64,000 bases of DNA from contig CAUYUJ010014763.1 of assembly GCA_963575745.1 (NCBI GenBank), positions 62,001 through 126,000 on the forward strand, in the 5' to 3' direction. Origin of the DNA: Prorocentrum cordatum (lineage: Eukaryota; Sar; Dinophyceae; Prorocentrales; Prorocentraceae). Shown here piece after piece: positions 52,441-63,700 of the stretch. Below the pieces are notes generated by a model. It searched no databases. It was not told where the DNA came from and worked only from the letters and a program-made list of their open reading frames with translations. A program made the translations under genes and the position numbers. The number at the start of each line of letters is the position of its first letter. Within the stretch, counting starts at the first letter, position 1.

Positions 52441-52690
52441 GATCGTCCTCCTCCTCCTCGTCCTCCTCCTCCTCCTCCTCCTCCTCCTCCTCCCACTCCT
52501 CTTTCTCCTCCTCCTCTTCCTTCTCCTCCTCCTCCTCCGTCTCCCCCTCCCCCTCCTCCTCCTCCTCCTTCTTCTGCTTCTTCCTCCTCCTCCTCCCGCT
52601 TCCTTTTTCTCCTCCTCCTCCTCCTCCTCCTCCTCCTCCTCCTCCTCTTCCTCGTCCTCCTCCTCCTTTTTCTTCCTCCTCCTCCTCATC
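52441..52690. repeat. (CTC)n microsatellite right of the retroelement
   Basis: CTC triplets with CTT interruptions mirror the CTC array on the left side. Confidence 0.95.
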
Positions 52691-53225
52691 TTTCTCCACC
52701 GCCGGGAGGCTGCTGAGCTTCTGCGCGGCGGGGCCTCTCTCCAGGCCTCGGGGGTCCAACGGTCTCCCTCGACGTCATGGGGCCCCACTCGTTCCACCAG
52801 AAGAAGAAAAACGCTACAAACATGGAAACTTTTGGCGTTCCGCGCGGATTCAAGAACTCCGCACGGAACGCCAAACGTTTATGTTTATGGCGTTTTGTCG
52901 CCTTCGGTTCACACCGGGCGCTCCGTCGCCCCATCTCGGGCACCACGGTCCTCTGCGAGCCTTGAGGCAGGGTGCCGTCGACTATACGCAAGAGTGACCC
53001 TGGATAAACGTGACCTTTGGTGCGCGGTTTTCCAGGGGCCGCGGAGGGACCAAACTGGGACCAACCACAAGCGCGCAAGACGCTACTATCGCATCAAGCT
53101 CGGCGGTTGGGGGACCCGAATGGGCCAGCACCAAGGGTCACTCTGGTGAGGGGTCACTCCTACGCGTAGATGATGTCGGCGTACCCCAGAAGTTCAATGT
53201 TGACGCCGGGGCAAACGGCTTCATG
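52691..53225. other. Anonymous sequence with a strong hairpin
   Basis: TTTGGCGTTCCG(C)GCGGA at 52831-52848 pairs with TCCGCACGGAACGCCAAA at 52858-52875 (17 of 18 pairs, 9-nt loop). The surrounding sequence has no recognised gene. Confidence 0.6.
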
Positions 53226-53960
53226 TAATTTTCGTCGGCGTCCGCAGACCGCGCCGCGTGCGCCGCTGAGCTCCAAGAGGCCTCGGCGAGAACGCCAATT
53301 CATTGATTTTACTACGGTTTTAGCCACAGGTTGGCCTCTTCTTGGGGGGGGCACTGATTGAGATGACTCCAAAAGCGCCTGGGGGAGCCCAAGATGACCT
53401 CCTAGATGGCTCAAGATATCCCAACATGTCTCATAGTGGCTCCCACGATACTCCAAGATGCCCCAAGACCGCTCCAAGACGGCTCCCAGTGGCCAAAGAG
53501 CCCCCCCAGGAGGCCTCGAAGAGGCCCAAACCTTAGGAAATTCGATGTGGTTGGCTTTCTCGCCTTTTCGTTCCGATGGCCATCCGAGGCCTCAAGATGG
53601 CTCCAAGATGGCCCAAGAGGGCTCCAACATAAGCTCCAGGGAGCCCCAAGACGGCCCCAAGAGCGCCTAAGAGCGCTCCAAGAGCGCCCCAAAAGGCGAT
53701 TGTTTGGGCTCCCGAGGGGCAACGCTAACTAATGCTCGCTTCGTGTTTGATCGATGTCCCCCAAGATGGCCCCAAGAGCGCTCCCAAAGCTCCCAAGAGC
53801 GCTTCAAGACGGCCCCAAGAGGCGCCAAGGAGGCCCCAACTGGCTCCCAAGATGCCTCCAAGATGTTTCCAAGAGACCCCCGGGAGGGCCCAATAAGCTC
53901 TCCGAGGCACCCAAGACGCTCCAAAAGACCTCCACTGGGGGACCCTTCCTCTGTGTGCTG
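53226..53960 (+). repeat. CCAAGATGG-type dispersed repeat with conserved head, copy 3
   Basis: A head with GTCGGCGTCCGCAGACCGCG, GGCCTCGGCGAGAA, CATTGATTTTACTACGG and TTGGCCTC precedes arrays of CCAAGATGGC and CCCAAGAGCGC. An internal GGCAACGCTAACT (53718) marks a second head-like segment. It runs directly into TTTCTGGATGGGCTGGTGGGG at 54000, as the 15.6-16.2 kb copy runs into a similar junction. Confidence 0.75.
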
Positions 53961-53999
53961 CCCACTTCCCTGATCGAGGCAATTCCTCTGGGCATCGTT

Positions 54000-55480
54000 T
54001 CTGGATGGGCTGGTGGGGTTACTTTTCAGTCAGCGGCCGCAGGCGAGCGCGCCAGCGGCGAGTCCAGTCAGAGCGGGGCGCGCAAAGACGAATTAACCTA
54101 AAGCGGTGGGCCGGGGCCTCACGCAGCACCTCGGCGGCGGGCGGGCGAGGAGGATACCAGTACTGCCAGGGTGCACGCATGCAACGCGTCGAAAGCAGCA
54201 GGCGGCCAGGGTAACAGGCGACCAGTCTGGTGGGGGTACTTTTTAGTCAGCGGCCGCGGGCGAGCGCGCCGGCGGCGAGTGAGGTCAAAGCGGGCTGCGC
54301 AACGACTGGTGGGGTTACTTTTTTGGTCTGCGGCCGCGCGACAACGGTCTGGCGGCGAGGGGCAATGTCCAGGGCGGGCGGCACAATGCGAATTGGCGAC
54401 CCCAACCGCCACGTTGGCAGGCCGGTTCGCACCTGCACAACAAGCGCGCAGTTGCGCATGCACTGAACAAAAGGCTCTGCATTCACCAGCAGACGCACCT
54501 AGGCGCCGCACTGTAAACCAAAGTGAACAAGCGGCCGCGGGTGCGAGTGCAACGGAGTGAGTCGCCGGTGCGGCGCCAAACTCCAAGCAGCCAGCCCGGC
54601 TAGCTAAGAGACACGAGCCCGGGAAACCGGGCTGCCGGCGGTGGAAAACAAGAGGCAAAGCGAGCGCGGAAGGCTGAACCACTCAGCGCGCAGCCCTCAG
54701 CGCGGAAGGCTGAACCACTCAGCGCGAAAAGCTGAACCACTGGTGGGGTTACTTTTCCGGTCGCGGCCGCGAGACGACGGTCAGGCGGCGAGAGCAAAAT
54801 CTGGGACGCGAACAAGGCGAATTAGCAACAACTGGTGGGGTTATTTTTTTGGTTGGCGGCTCCCAGGCGAATGTCGAGGAACGGGGCATCGAACGGGGCG
54901 CGAAGCGAAGATAATTGGCCGCAGTGGCATATGCACACGCGAGGGACAAAATGACCCAAATTACACGCCCAGGCCGGCGCAGACATCCCGGCGATTGGGG
55001 ACCACTACGCGGCGACCGCAGCGAGATGGCGACGAGAAACGCCCTAAGGCGCCAGGCACCAGCCAGCACAACGTGACCAGGTGATCAAGCCGAGCATCCC
55101 GACGGGTGGGGACGAGCGCGGCGACCGGCACAGGGACGGTACTGGAATGGCAAGAGGAAGTCGCCCTGGCGGCGCCTGTCCCCGGCCGATTAACACACGT
55201 AAGCGAGGCCAAAGCGAAGAGAAAAGGTTCAGCGAACGCCAGCCGGGGCAAACGGCAGCGCCAAGAAAAGAAGGGGCAGCAAGCAGAGGAGGGTCTCACT
55301 CACCATGACTCACTGTCGCAAAGATGTGGCTGAAGCCCGTCCTTCGCAAGCGAAGGGGGCGACCCCGGTCTGCGCACGCGAGGTAACTGGTGGGGTTACT
55401 TTTTTTTACAGCCGCAGGCGGAAGCGCCAGCGGCGGGAGGTCGCGGGCGGGCTACGGCCGCGACTAAATTGCCTAGCGCG
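54000..55480 (+). repeat. Cluster of CTGGTGGGG-family copies
   Basis: Starts at about 54008, 54228, 54307, 54738, 54831 and 55387, all in the same orientation. Each begins CTGGTGGGG, T or G, TACTTTT and continues with a GC-rich segment such as CGGCCGCGAGCG and GGCGGCGAG. Lengths vary from ~80 to ~430 bp because later copies appear to interrupt earlier ones or because copies are truncated at the right. Small open frames across the cluster are not supported. Confidence 0.8.
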
Positions 55481-55687
55481 CGCGAGGGCCGTGGATCAGG
55501 CGGCGAGGGAGGCAGCGCCCAGGGCGGCAGCCGACGTGCAATCCAGGGAGACTGAGACAGCCCCAGGACGGGCATGCAACGGTGCATCCAACGAGCCTGA
55601 GGACAGGCAACGAGGAGACCAAGCGCCGCCAAAATGGCGCGTGAGGCGTTCCCAGAAGTCCAGATGCGAACAGAAAGGAACGTTCCC
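55481..55687. other. Anonymous spacer
   Basis: No gene recognised. Confidence 0.45.
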
Positions 55688-56256
55688 GAGGACATCGATC
55701 CAGGGAGTCTGACGGGTACCACAGACTGACTGGGGACATAAGTCCAGCGGAAAATTCTGGCGGTGACACGAAGTCGCGACGCCAAAACGCGCATCCAGGG
55801 CGTGGAGCGTGACAGGAGAACCTTCCACAACTGAGATGCGTCAGCCCAGATCCAACGAGTGGAAGGGCACCGTAGTGCACGATACACGGTCGACCACGTG
55901 GCGTGTGCACATCCAAAGTGTCTCAGCGCTACCCAAACCGAGTCGGATAGCACCCGAGGGACGGGACCTTCGCATACCCAAGACGCATCCCTCAGAGCCA
56001 CTTCGATCCAGGGTCACGGCGGAAGACCGTTCAGCATTTCCAGAGGACATCGATCCAGGGAGTCTGACGGGTAACACAGACTGACTGGGGATATAAATCC
56101 AGCGGAAAAACCTGACGGCGAATCCAAGTCGCGACGCAAGAACGCGCATCCAGGGTGTGGAGCATGATGCCAGGAGAACCTTCCACAACTGAGATGCGTC
56201 AGCCCAGATCCATCGAGTGGAAGGGCGTCGTAGTGCACGATACACGGTCGACCACG
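55688..56256 (+). repeat. ~212 bp direct duplication, period ~355 bp
   Basis: 55688-55898 and 56043-56256 share GAGGACATCGATCCAGGGAG, CACAGACTGACTGGGG, CCTTCCACAACTGAGATG and GATACACGGTCGACCACG with scattered substitutions. The second copy ends exactly where a CTGGTGGGG start follows. Confidence 0.85.
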
Positions 56257-56330
56257 CTGGTGGGGTTACGCGAAGCGTCTAGAATTTTCGTCGGCGTCCG
56301 CGGACCGCGCCGCGCGCGCCGCTGAACCTT
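56257..56330 (+). repeat. CTGGTGGGG family, TACGCGAAGCG variant
   Basis: CTGGTGGGGTTACGCGAAGC continues with GTCTAGAATTTTCGTCGGCG and CCGCGGACCGCGCCGCG. The same continuation heads the repeat at 53226 and the variant at 21660. Confidence 0.75.
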
Positions 56331-57840
56331 GAGCATGGGGGGACAGAAGGGTAGGTAAAACTTGCTTCCTCAGGTTCGCGGCGGGATGCAGGACCCTCAC
56401 AAATCCATCCACCTCGAGGAATGCCAGCTCCGGCCGTGATTGTTCAATCGGTTGCACAGTTGTTCGCGACGCCAAATCTCAGGGTCCGACGCCGTGGGCA
56501 TTCAGTCTCGACGCCATTCTTTTCGGCTTCGGCCTCAGGAGTGCCGCTAACGGGCCCCGGGGCCATCAAGCATGGCTCCAGGGCGGAGAACTAACCCCGG
56601 ACAAGGGGTTCCAGAGCTCTGGGTCCGCGGACTTTTGGTAGACAAAAAACATCGGATCAATTCTCGCTGCGTCTGGGAGGTCTTCGATACTCTTTCCTTG
56701 GTGCTCTGAAAGGTTGTATCGCCTCGGATGCTTGCCCGCAGTTGCGCCTCGACAAAGTGGGCCCGGGGGTGCCCGAAGTCGAACGGCCGACGACGGCCTG
56801 AGATTAGGCAACCACATGCGAAACCTACCCCTGCAGGTCAGATTTCAAATAAACAGGCTAGGTTTCAGAATCCCAGCAGCCCTTCAGGGCATGGGTGGTT
56901 TTAGGGCGTTTCCTCTTCCAACCCCCCTTCTTCCCCTTCGGAGAGGGGCTTATCACTGTTCCCACTTACTACACACCCCCTACCTAAGGCGACCGGCAGC
57001 CAACCAGGACCAATGAGGACCCCCCACCACCATCCATGTCAAAAGACAATGTGAAATCCAATGCGGGGCAAAATCTTGGGTCATGATCGGGGGGGGGGCG
57101 CGAGCACTTTGCATTGTTTTTTCAGGCAGGGGCGTCGGGGTACAGGCATATTGCCTGCTGCGCGCAGTGCCACATCCCTGCCAAAAAACAACACAGATGC
57201 ACTTCGAGGCAAAATCTGGAGCATGCACGGGCACCCCGCGATCACTATGCATTAACTTTTGATTGGGACGGCCAAGGTACTGGCATATTGCCTGCTGTGT
57301 AAAGGCCCACCAGAGACACTATGATGGCCTCCCCGCCGCGATTGCGCACTCGTTTTCGACACGGGTAGTAGGGGCCGACAGAATTCCCGATGTGTACTGC
57401 CACGTGCGCAGGCGCACCTGGAACACTATGCCCCGAACGTGGCGTACCTGGCGCGGCTAGAATATGCGGCACGCGTGGCGCACGTGGATCATGTGGCGCA
57501 TCTGGCGCACCAGGCGTGCCTGGTACGCTTGGGCCACAGGGGGGCCTGGCGCACCTGACGGGCGTGGCGTGCCTGGCACGCGTGGCGCACCTCGCCCCAG
57601 CGTTGCGAACATTGCACCTGTTGAAGTTTCCGTGTTCGTTGCCCATCCGAAGACGACCGCTGAACATGCTGAGGCCGGGGTGCTACTTACACCCCCAAGA
57701 CGAAAGGTTGTTCCTCTTGGGTCCGAACATGGTGCCTTCAACTCTCGCGCCAGCGCGCGCGAAGTTAACCTTGGCGGATCCAATTGAGTTGGTGCGGGCC
57801 CGAAGTTGGTTTGGATTTGTGCCGCGGTGGATCAAATTTC
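56331..57840. other. 1.5 kb with no supported gene
   Basis: A short repeat (GGGCGTTTCCTCTTC, about 56904) is shared with 15508. Repeated phrases TGGCATATTGCCTGCTG / AGGCATATTGCCTGCTG occur near 57147 and 57283. A GGCGCAC/GTGGCGCA repetition lies at 57460-57600. No gene is recognised. Confidence 0.5.
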
Positions 57841-57842
57841 TT

Positions 57843-57867
57843 CCGCCAGACGCTTTGCGTCTGGCGG
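57843..57867. repeat. Perfect 11 bp hairpin
   Basis: CCGCCAGACGC (57843-57853), loop TTT, GCGTCTGGCGG (57857-57867). More palindromic GCCGGCGGAGG sequence follows at 58003-58045. Confidence 0.8.
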
Positions 57868-58194
57868 CACCGATGCTCTCGCCAACCGCACGTCGCCGCT
57901 GGCGCCTCAACAACAAAATCCTTCGTCCTGCGTGAGTATGTGGTGGATTTCGGAAACCCTGAGCCCCAAAAAACGCTTTCATCACTTGGAAATTGTTTTA
58001 CTTCCGCCGGCCTTCCGCCGGCCTCCGCCGGCGGAGGCGGCCTCGTTTTACTTCCCCCGACCTTGCGCCGCCCGTCCGCCGCATTCCGCGGCGGAATACG
58101 TGACAATTCATTCGACCCTCGAAGGCAACGCTTTTGTTGGAACGCCTCATGCGTTGGGAGGGCGGGCGGGAGTGAGCGAGACAGCTTGCGGGCG

Positions 58195-58440
58195 GACAGG
58201 GTGGCTTGACCCCTCCCCGGACCCCTCCCGCTGCACCTGGATGGGGGGTCGCGGGTAACCAGAGCGGCCAATGTGGCCTCGCTCGTGAGAGAACCACACA
58301 CGTCGACTGGACTGAGGTTTTGGCCACCTTTCGGCCTCATCGGGGGGGACCCTAATTCAGCACGGCCCTTCCTGTGACCGATTTCCTCCAAGATGGCCCC
58401 CGAAGCTCCCAAGGGCGCCCCAGGAAGGGCCGCGCGCCGT
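58195..58440 (+). repeat. CCAAGATGG-type dispersed repeat, copy 4 (short)
   Basis: The head with GGCCTCGCTCGTGAGAG, GACTGAGGTTTTGGCCAC and GGGGGGGACCCTAATTC matches the heads at 15.6 and 53.2 kb. The array is reduced to a few CCAAGATGGCCCC-like units before unique sequence. Confidence 0.7.
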
Positions 58441-58545
58441 CCAAAGCTACAGCTAACAAGCAGGAGCCTAAACTGCACACGAGAGAGAAAGGAAAATAGA
58501 GACAACAAGAGAACAGCGGGAGGTGAGACTAGCTGGGGCGAAAGC

Positions 58546-59360
58546 TGGTGGGGTTACTTTTTGTCGCAACCGCAGGCGAGGGCGCCAGCGGCGAGTGAGA
58601 TCCGAGCGGGCCGCGCAAGAGCCGAAATGCCTAACGCCGACGGGCCGCTGGTGGGGTCATTTTTTGTCGCAACCGCAGGCGAGAGCGCCAGCGGCGAGTA
58701 AGGTCCGAGCGGGCCACGCAAGAGCCGAATTGCCTAACGCCGACGGGCCGGCGACCTAAGCAGCACCTGAGCGGGTCCGCCGCCGTGAGGGGGGTGCGGG
58801 CTGCAGCTGCCACGAACCAGGTCCAGGAGCGCGCACGTGCACGATTAACCAGCCGGGGTTGGAGCGCATCGAAAATGGCGCGGGGATGGTACCAGGATGT
58901 GGCCAGGAAGGCAACCATCAGTACACTGCAGCTGGTGGGGGTACTTTTTCGGTCGCGGCCGGGAGCGAAGAGCGCGCGCGGCGAGCAGGGTGTCCGGGCC
59001 GACGGGCAAGCCTAATTAGCTACAAGACGCGCCGCTAGCTGGCCGGCCCACTCACAAAGCAGCCGCGGGGCTGCGGGGAAGCTGACGGCAGGGGGCATCC
59101 TGGGAAGCTCGGGCGCGCGCAGTGGGCAACATGTCGAGAAATTCGATGCCTGCCGCGAGGCATGACCCACACAGCGACATGACGTGCACCGGGGCAAACG
59201 TGCCCGTCATACTGAGTGGGGACAGGCGCGAAGCCCGATGAGCGAGTCGCCAGTGAGGCGCCAGGCTCCAACCGTCCCAACGACGTGTGCTGGCTAGGGG
59301 AGCTGAGCTGTCGAGGAACGCGGAACGACGCGACCTGCTGGGAGCGGGGGGATGAGCCCT
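58546..59360 (+). repeat. CTGGTGGGG family, three copies
   Basis: Starts at about 58546, 58648 and 58931. The first two are near-identical ~100 bp tandem copies (GTCGCAACCGCAGGCGAG, GCGCCAGCGGCGAGT, GCGGGCC-CGCAAGAGCCGAA). The third extends ~430 bp and matches the copy at 16205-16610. Confidence 0.8.
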
Positions 59361-59835
59361 GGGCGCTGCTGCTGCTGATGCTGCTGCGAAAGGCTGAACC
59401 ACTCCGCGGCGATCACAGCACCCACAAGTCCACCAGACAGTGCACGCGGTAGGCCCGGACGACCGCGAGCCGGCCCCGTGGGCAACGGCACAGCGCCAGG
59501 CCAGGTGGGCAAGAGGAGAAGGCCAGGCAGGCGTGGTGAGCATCGCCGGCGAGGCAGGGGGATCCGGAGGGGCGCTGCACTGGTGGCGAGGCAGCTGCCG
59601 CCTGAAGTACGCCAAAGACCACCGAGGGACTGCCATATCCTCCAAGTACACAAAGCTGGCTGTACCTCCAGGGGCGGTGCGTGGCGCGTGTCCAAGCAAG
59701 TGGGAGAACCATTGCACTTGGGCGGGGCGACCTGAGGGAAGCTGCGCTGTAGCAGCCGCGAGAGCCGACGGCCACCATGGGCCGACCATGTCCGCCGCTT
59801 CCGCCCTTCCCGCGGGGCTCGGGGTCGCCGTCAAC
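59361..59835. other. Anonymous sequence
   Basis: Long frames are open on the minus strand, but they run through the repeat family on the left and no domain is recognised. Confidence 0.4.
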
Positions 59836-60310
59836 CACGCGCCACGTGGGCCTCCAGGGTAGCAGCTAACCGCAGCTGAAAGTGAGGAACCTCACCACGG
59901 ACAGCGGGAGTCAAGGGCGGGCCCTGGGGAAGGGGGGCGGAGCCAACGGCGTCAGTCGGCACGCCGGGCGCCGGGGGCCAAGGGCGGGGGGCGCCCGCCT
60001 GGCCCGAGAGGGGCCCGAGGGGAGAGGCGAGGAGAAGCACCTCAACGCCCCTCGAACGGGCCCCAGATCTGCCTGTCAAGGGACATGGTCGCCATTCTCG
60101 AGGGTCCTCCAGGGTCGCAGCGAACCGCCGCTCAAGAGCAAATAGTAACGAATGATAGGTCCTTCGCTCGGTGTTGGTGCCGTTTGATGGTGTGGTCCGG
60201 AGTGGACACCCTGCCGCGCTGAATGCTGGTCTGCCAACGCGGAGACTGGCACCTCTGTGGGGGTGGTGGGTGTTGGTCCTTCAGGGTCGCAGCCAACCGC
60301 CGCTGATGTT
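59836..60310. repeat. Short repeat CCAGGGTCGCAGCCAACC, three copies
   Basis: CTCCAGGGT-GCAG, -AACCG and -GCTGA or similar occurs near 59850, 60107 and 60276, with spacings of ~257 and ~170 bp. The rest of the interval is GC-rich and unassigned. Confidence 0.55.
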
Positions 60311-60784
60311 CGTGCGCCTGCAGTGCGACAAAACTGCGACCTACCTAGGTCGAGCTCGCCGCCAGGCAGGCGGGGGGGGGTGCTGCGGCCCACCCCCTGC
60401 CCATGGCACGCGAGCCCGCTGTCGTCATCGGACAGCAAAGTCTGGGAGCCAGGGAGGCCTGCTTGCGCGAGCCAGGCGGGCCCCGCCGTGCCAGTGAAGG
60501 TGAGATGTCGGCTGCCGGTGGGGGCCCCCCCCCGTGTCAGGCCCGAAAAAGAAGACGGTGGTCCACTTATCCAGCGCGGGTTGTCTAGCCAAGCTGCGCC
60601 GTGGGTGAGATGTGGGGGCAGCCTTCGCCCCGGCGGAGGGTGGCCCCGGGCATTGCGGCCTGAGCCGGGCGCAGCGAGGTGAAACAAGCCCCTTCGGGGC
60701 AACGGGTGGCTGGAGGTGGGGGGAACAGGTGTCCATGGGCAGGTCCCTAGAAAGGGCGTTGAGGTAGGACGTGTCGGGAGCACG
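60311..60784. other. 3' flank of the edge gene
   Basis: A minus-strand frame (60972-60076) is open through here, overlapping the end of the edge gene, but it is Pro/Ser/Thr-rich without a domain and is not called. Confidence 0.4.
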
Positions 60785-63700
60785 TCAGCCTTGGCTGTCG
60801 GAGTCGCTCTTAGCCCACCAGCGGGCGCGCTTGTCCGAGTCGCGGTCGCCCCCTCTTGGGGAGTATCGTTTGCCCCTGCCCTTCCAGTCGGAGTCCGCCC
60901 ATGGGGTATCTCGCCGATCCCACGAGGTCCACTCTTGCCAGCCCCGCCACTGGCTGGGGGTGGCAGTGCCAATGGCTCCAGCCCCGGGGCCCTGTGCAGC
61001 TGCAGGCGCTACAGCTCGGCCCTCGACAGTCCAGGGGGCAGGCTTGTCGCGGCTGCCGCACTCGCGCGGGGCGTGTGCGTGAGCGTCGTGCCGCGCGGAG
61101 TTCATGTGCTTGTCCCTAACTGCAGCCCATTCTACGCCGAGCGCGAGTCCTCGGTCCATCCGACATGCATCATGGCCGGCGTTGGCCCATGCCTCCAGGA
61201 AGTCCGCGCACGTCTGGAGTGCGTCGAGTTTGGGATTGCTCTTGTAGCCTCCCTTGGGGTCCTGACCCAGGGCAGCCCGCTTAATCCACGCATGCCAGAT
61301 GCCGTTGAAGGAGCCTCCCAAAGTATTTTGCAGGCGTGTGATATTGTCCTGGATGGGTTCGCTCCTTTCCACGCCTGCAGCTGCAATAATGCATTTGTAC
61401 ATGGCGCCGCCACCCAAGGGGTCGTTAAGGTTCTCGTAGTATGGCTGAGCACCCCTGCTGTCCCTCCAGGGTGCCCAGCGGACCTCCGTGCGCATGAGGT
61501 TACCCCTTGGTGACCTGGCGGCGCGCCCTCCCCCGTCCTCAGCATCTTCAGAGGCGGGGCGGTCGCGCCCACGCCCCCACGCAGCGCGGTTGGGCACGCG
61601 GTCGGCCCTGGCCCCCGCGCGATCCCAGGATGACCCCCTGTCTTTGGCACTCCAGAGTTCCAGGGCAGCAGCCCGGTCAACGGTCTGGGAATAGGGGGCC
61701 CAGGCCTTGCCACTTGGGGGCGCATCCGTGAAAGCACCTAGGGGGTCGAAGGGGTATGTTCCTTCGTCTTCGTCCGCGGCTGGTTCTGGGCTCGCGATCG
61801 GGCTCGTTTCCTTGGTTGCGGCTAATGCGCTTCTTGGTTCGCCCCCCCAGTCGGGCGCATCGCGTTCGCCCTCGGTCTTGCGCGCCTGCTCGCGCGAGCC
61901 CTGCACGTCCGCGGGCGGGTCGTTGGCCCCGTTGTCGCCGGGGGTCTCTTCATCCGCCCTGGGGGGGCGGCCTGGAGGCGCCTCTTGCTCTCGAGCCTGG
62001 CTGTCTGATGGCGGGGGCGTCTGCTACCTCGCCGGGTCTGTTCAGCCAATGTGCCGCTGGAGAGTTTGCCGTGGTTGCGTGCTCCATGGCGTTCTGAACT
62101 GGGCCTAGGTTCGCCGGTGATTTGATGGCGCCGTCAGCGAGGGTCGCGGGGTCCATGTCCACGAGGTATTGCAGTAGGGTGCTGAGCCTGCGGCGAAGAG
62201 GGCAAGCGCCTCGCTGATCGTCAAGGGTGGCTGCGCATGCCTGCCACTTGCTCGCGTGCATCACGTTGGCCCGCGTCAGGTGGGACGCCGCCCGTGCCGC
62301 TGCAGCCCGCTGGCTGCCCCATGGGATACCCGGGGGATGGAGATTCTCTGGGATCGCGCCCCCGTAGATGTTGACCAGGAAAAGGCGCAGACATTGGGGG
62401 GGCCAAGACTCCTGTCTGGTCTTCACGCCCGTGATCCCGACGCAGTATTCCGCCGCGTACTCCGCCCATTTTTCGTAAATGGTGGGGTTCCATTCCACTC
62501 TAGCAGGAACTTGACCAGTGAGCGTAGGGCGCTATGGCTATGAGAATCCTGTCCTGTGAGCCCAGAGGTAGAATGGGCTGGCAAGGCGGGCCCCGAGGGT
62601 GGGGGAATGTAGGGGAACAGGGACTTGATGTCCCGAGCGTCGGCGTCTTGCCCGCTGCTCTCACCGTCGGGGCAAGGCTGGCCGGTGCTGGTGGGGAGGG
62701 TCGGCTCTCCGGCTGGGGTGGCTGGTTTGCGTAGGCATCTGGAGCTGCGGCGTTGGCGCAGTCAGGGGTGAGGTAGACGGCGACGTTGTGGCGCTCAACT
62801 ACCACGTCCGCTATCGCTTCCCGCTTGGCTGGTGCCGCGGGGTAGATGCGCGAGGACTGTCGGTCGAGAGTGTAGTCGAGCGCACCTGGGGCCACGTTCA
62901 AGATGTGGGTGAGGCACCGCCTACAAGCCCAGCCGGCTTTCCACCTCCGCTGGGTCCAGAGGGCGGGCGTGCGATCCCATGGTGGTAGACCAGCACTGTC
63001 GTCGGCGGGTGCTTCAGGCTCTGGGCTCCACAGGAAGCAGCCTAGCGCTGGGCGGGTCACTGCCCACTCCAACAAGGGTGATCCCGCTGGGCAGGTGTCG
63101 CACTGGGCAGAGTAGGTGCCGGTGGAGTGTGACTCGAGACCGAACCTCCCATCTGTCAGTTTTGGGGCAGGTCGGGTCGCGCCAGCTGCGCGGGAGCTGT
63201 AGGCCGGGGGGGCTTTCATAACGAGGTCGCGCAAGGTCGTAGGGGTCGGGGCCATATCTGGGCGCCCACATCCGATCGGGAGCCGAGACACGGAAGGGGG
63301 TGTACTGGACTTCCTGTCGTGACGCGACTCTTCCATTATGCCCCTGTAGCACTGCAGTCGCATCGGTAGCGACCTCTTGCGGCCGCAGTCGCAGGGGGCG
63401 AGGGGTGTCTCGGTGCCCCTCCCTTCCACGGACTTGATCCAGCATCGCTCGCAGAGCCATTTGCAGTTCTTGCCTCGCAAGTACGCCTGAGAGCGGTTCT
63501 GTGCTAGGAGGTCCCTTGTGTCATCGTCTTCCCAGGTGCCGGCCGTGGACTCGAGTCCTCTTTCGTGGCAGTCGACCCCGTCACAATCGAAGCGGCCGTT
63601 TTTGAGGTCGCAGCCTGCAGCCGGACCTGTCGTCGGTCACCCTTGGTGGGATAAGAAGAGTTCCGGGGGCCGGGGAGGCTGGGGAGTCTTCGTCGAGCCG

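Noticed and set aside
57765-58508. 247-residue minus-strand frame
   Set aside because: It crosses palindromic and dispersed-repeat sequence and shows no domain.
60076-60972. 298-residue minus-strand frame overlapping the end of the edge gene
   Set aside because: Pro/Ser/Thr-rich with no domain, different frame from the edge gene and running through short repeats. Not enough to call a gene.
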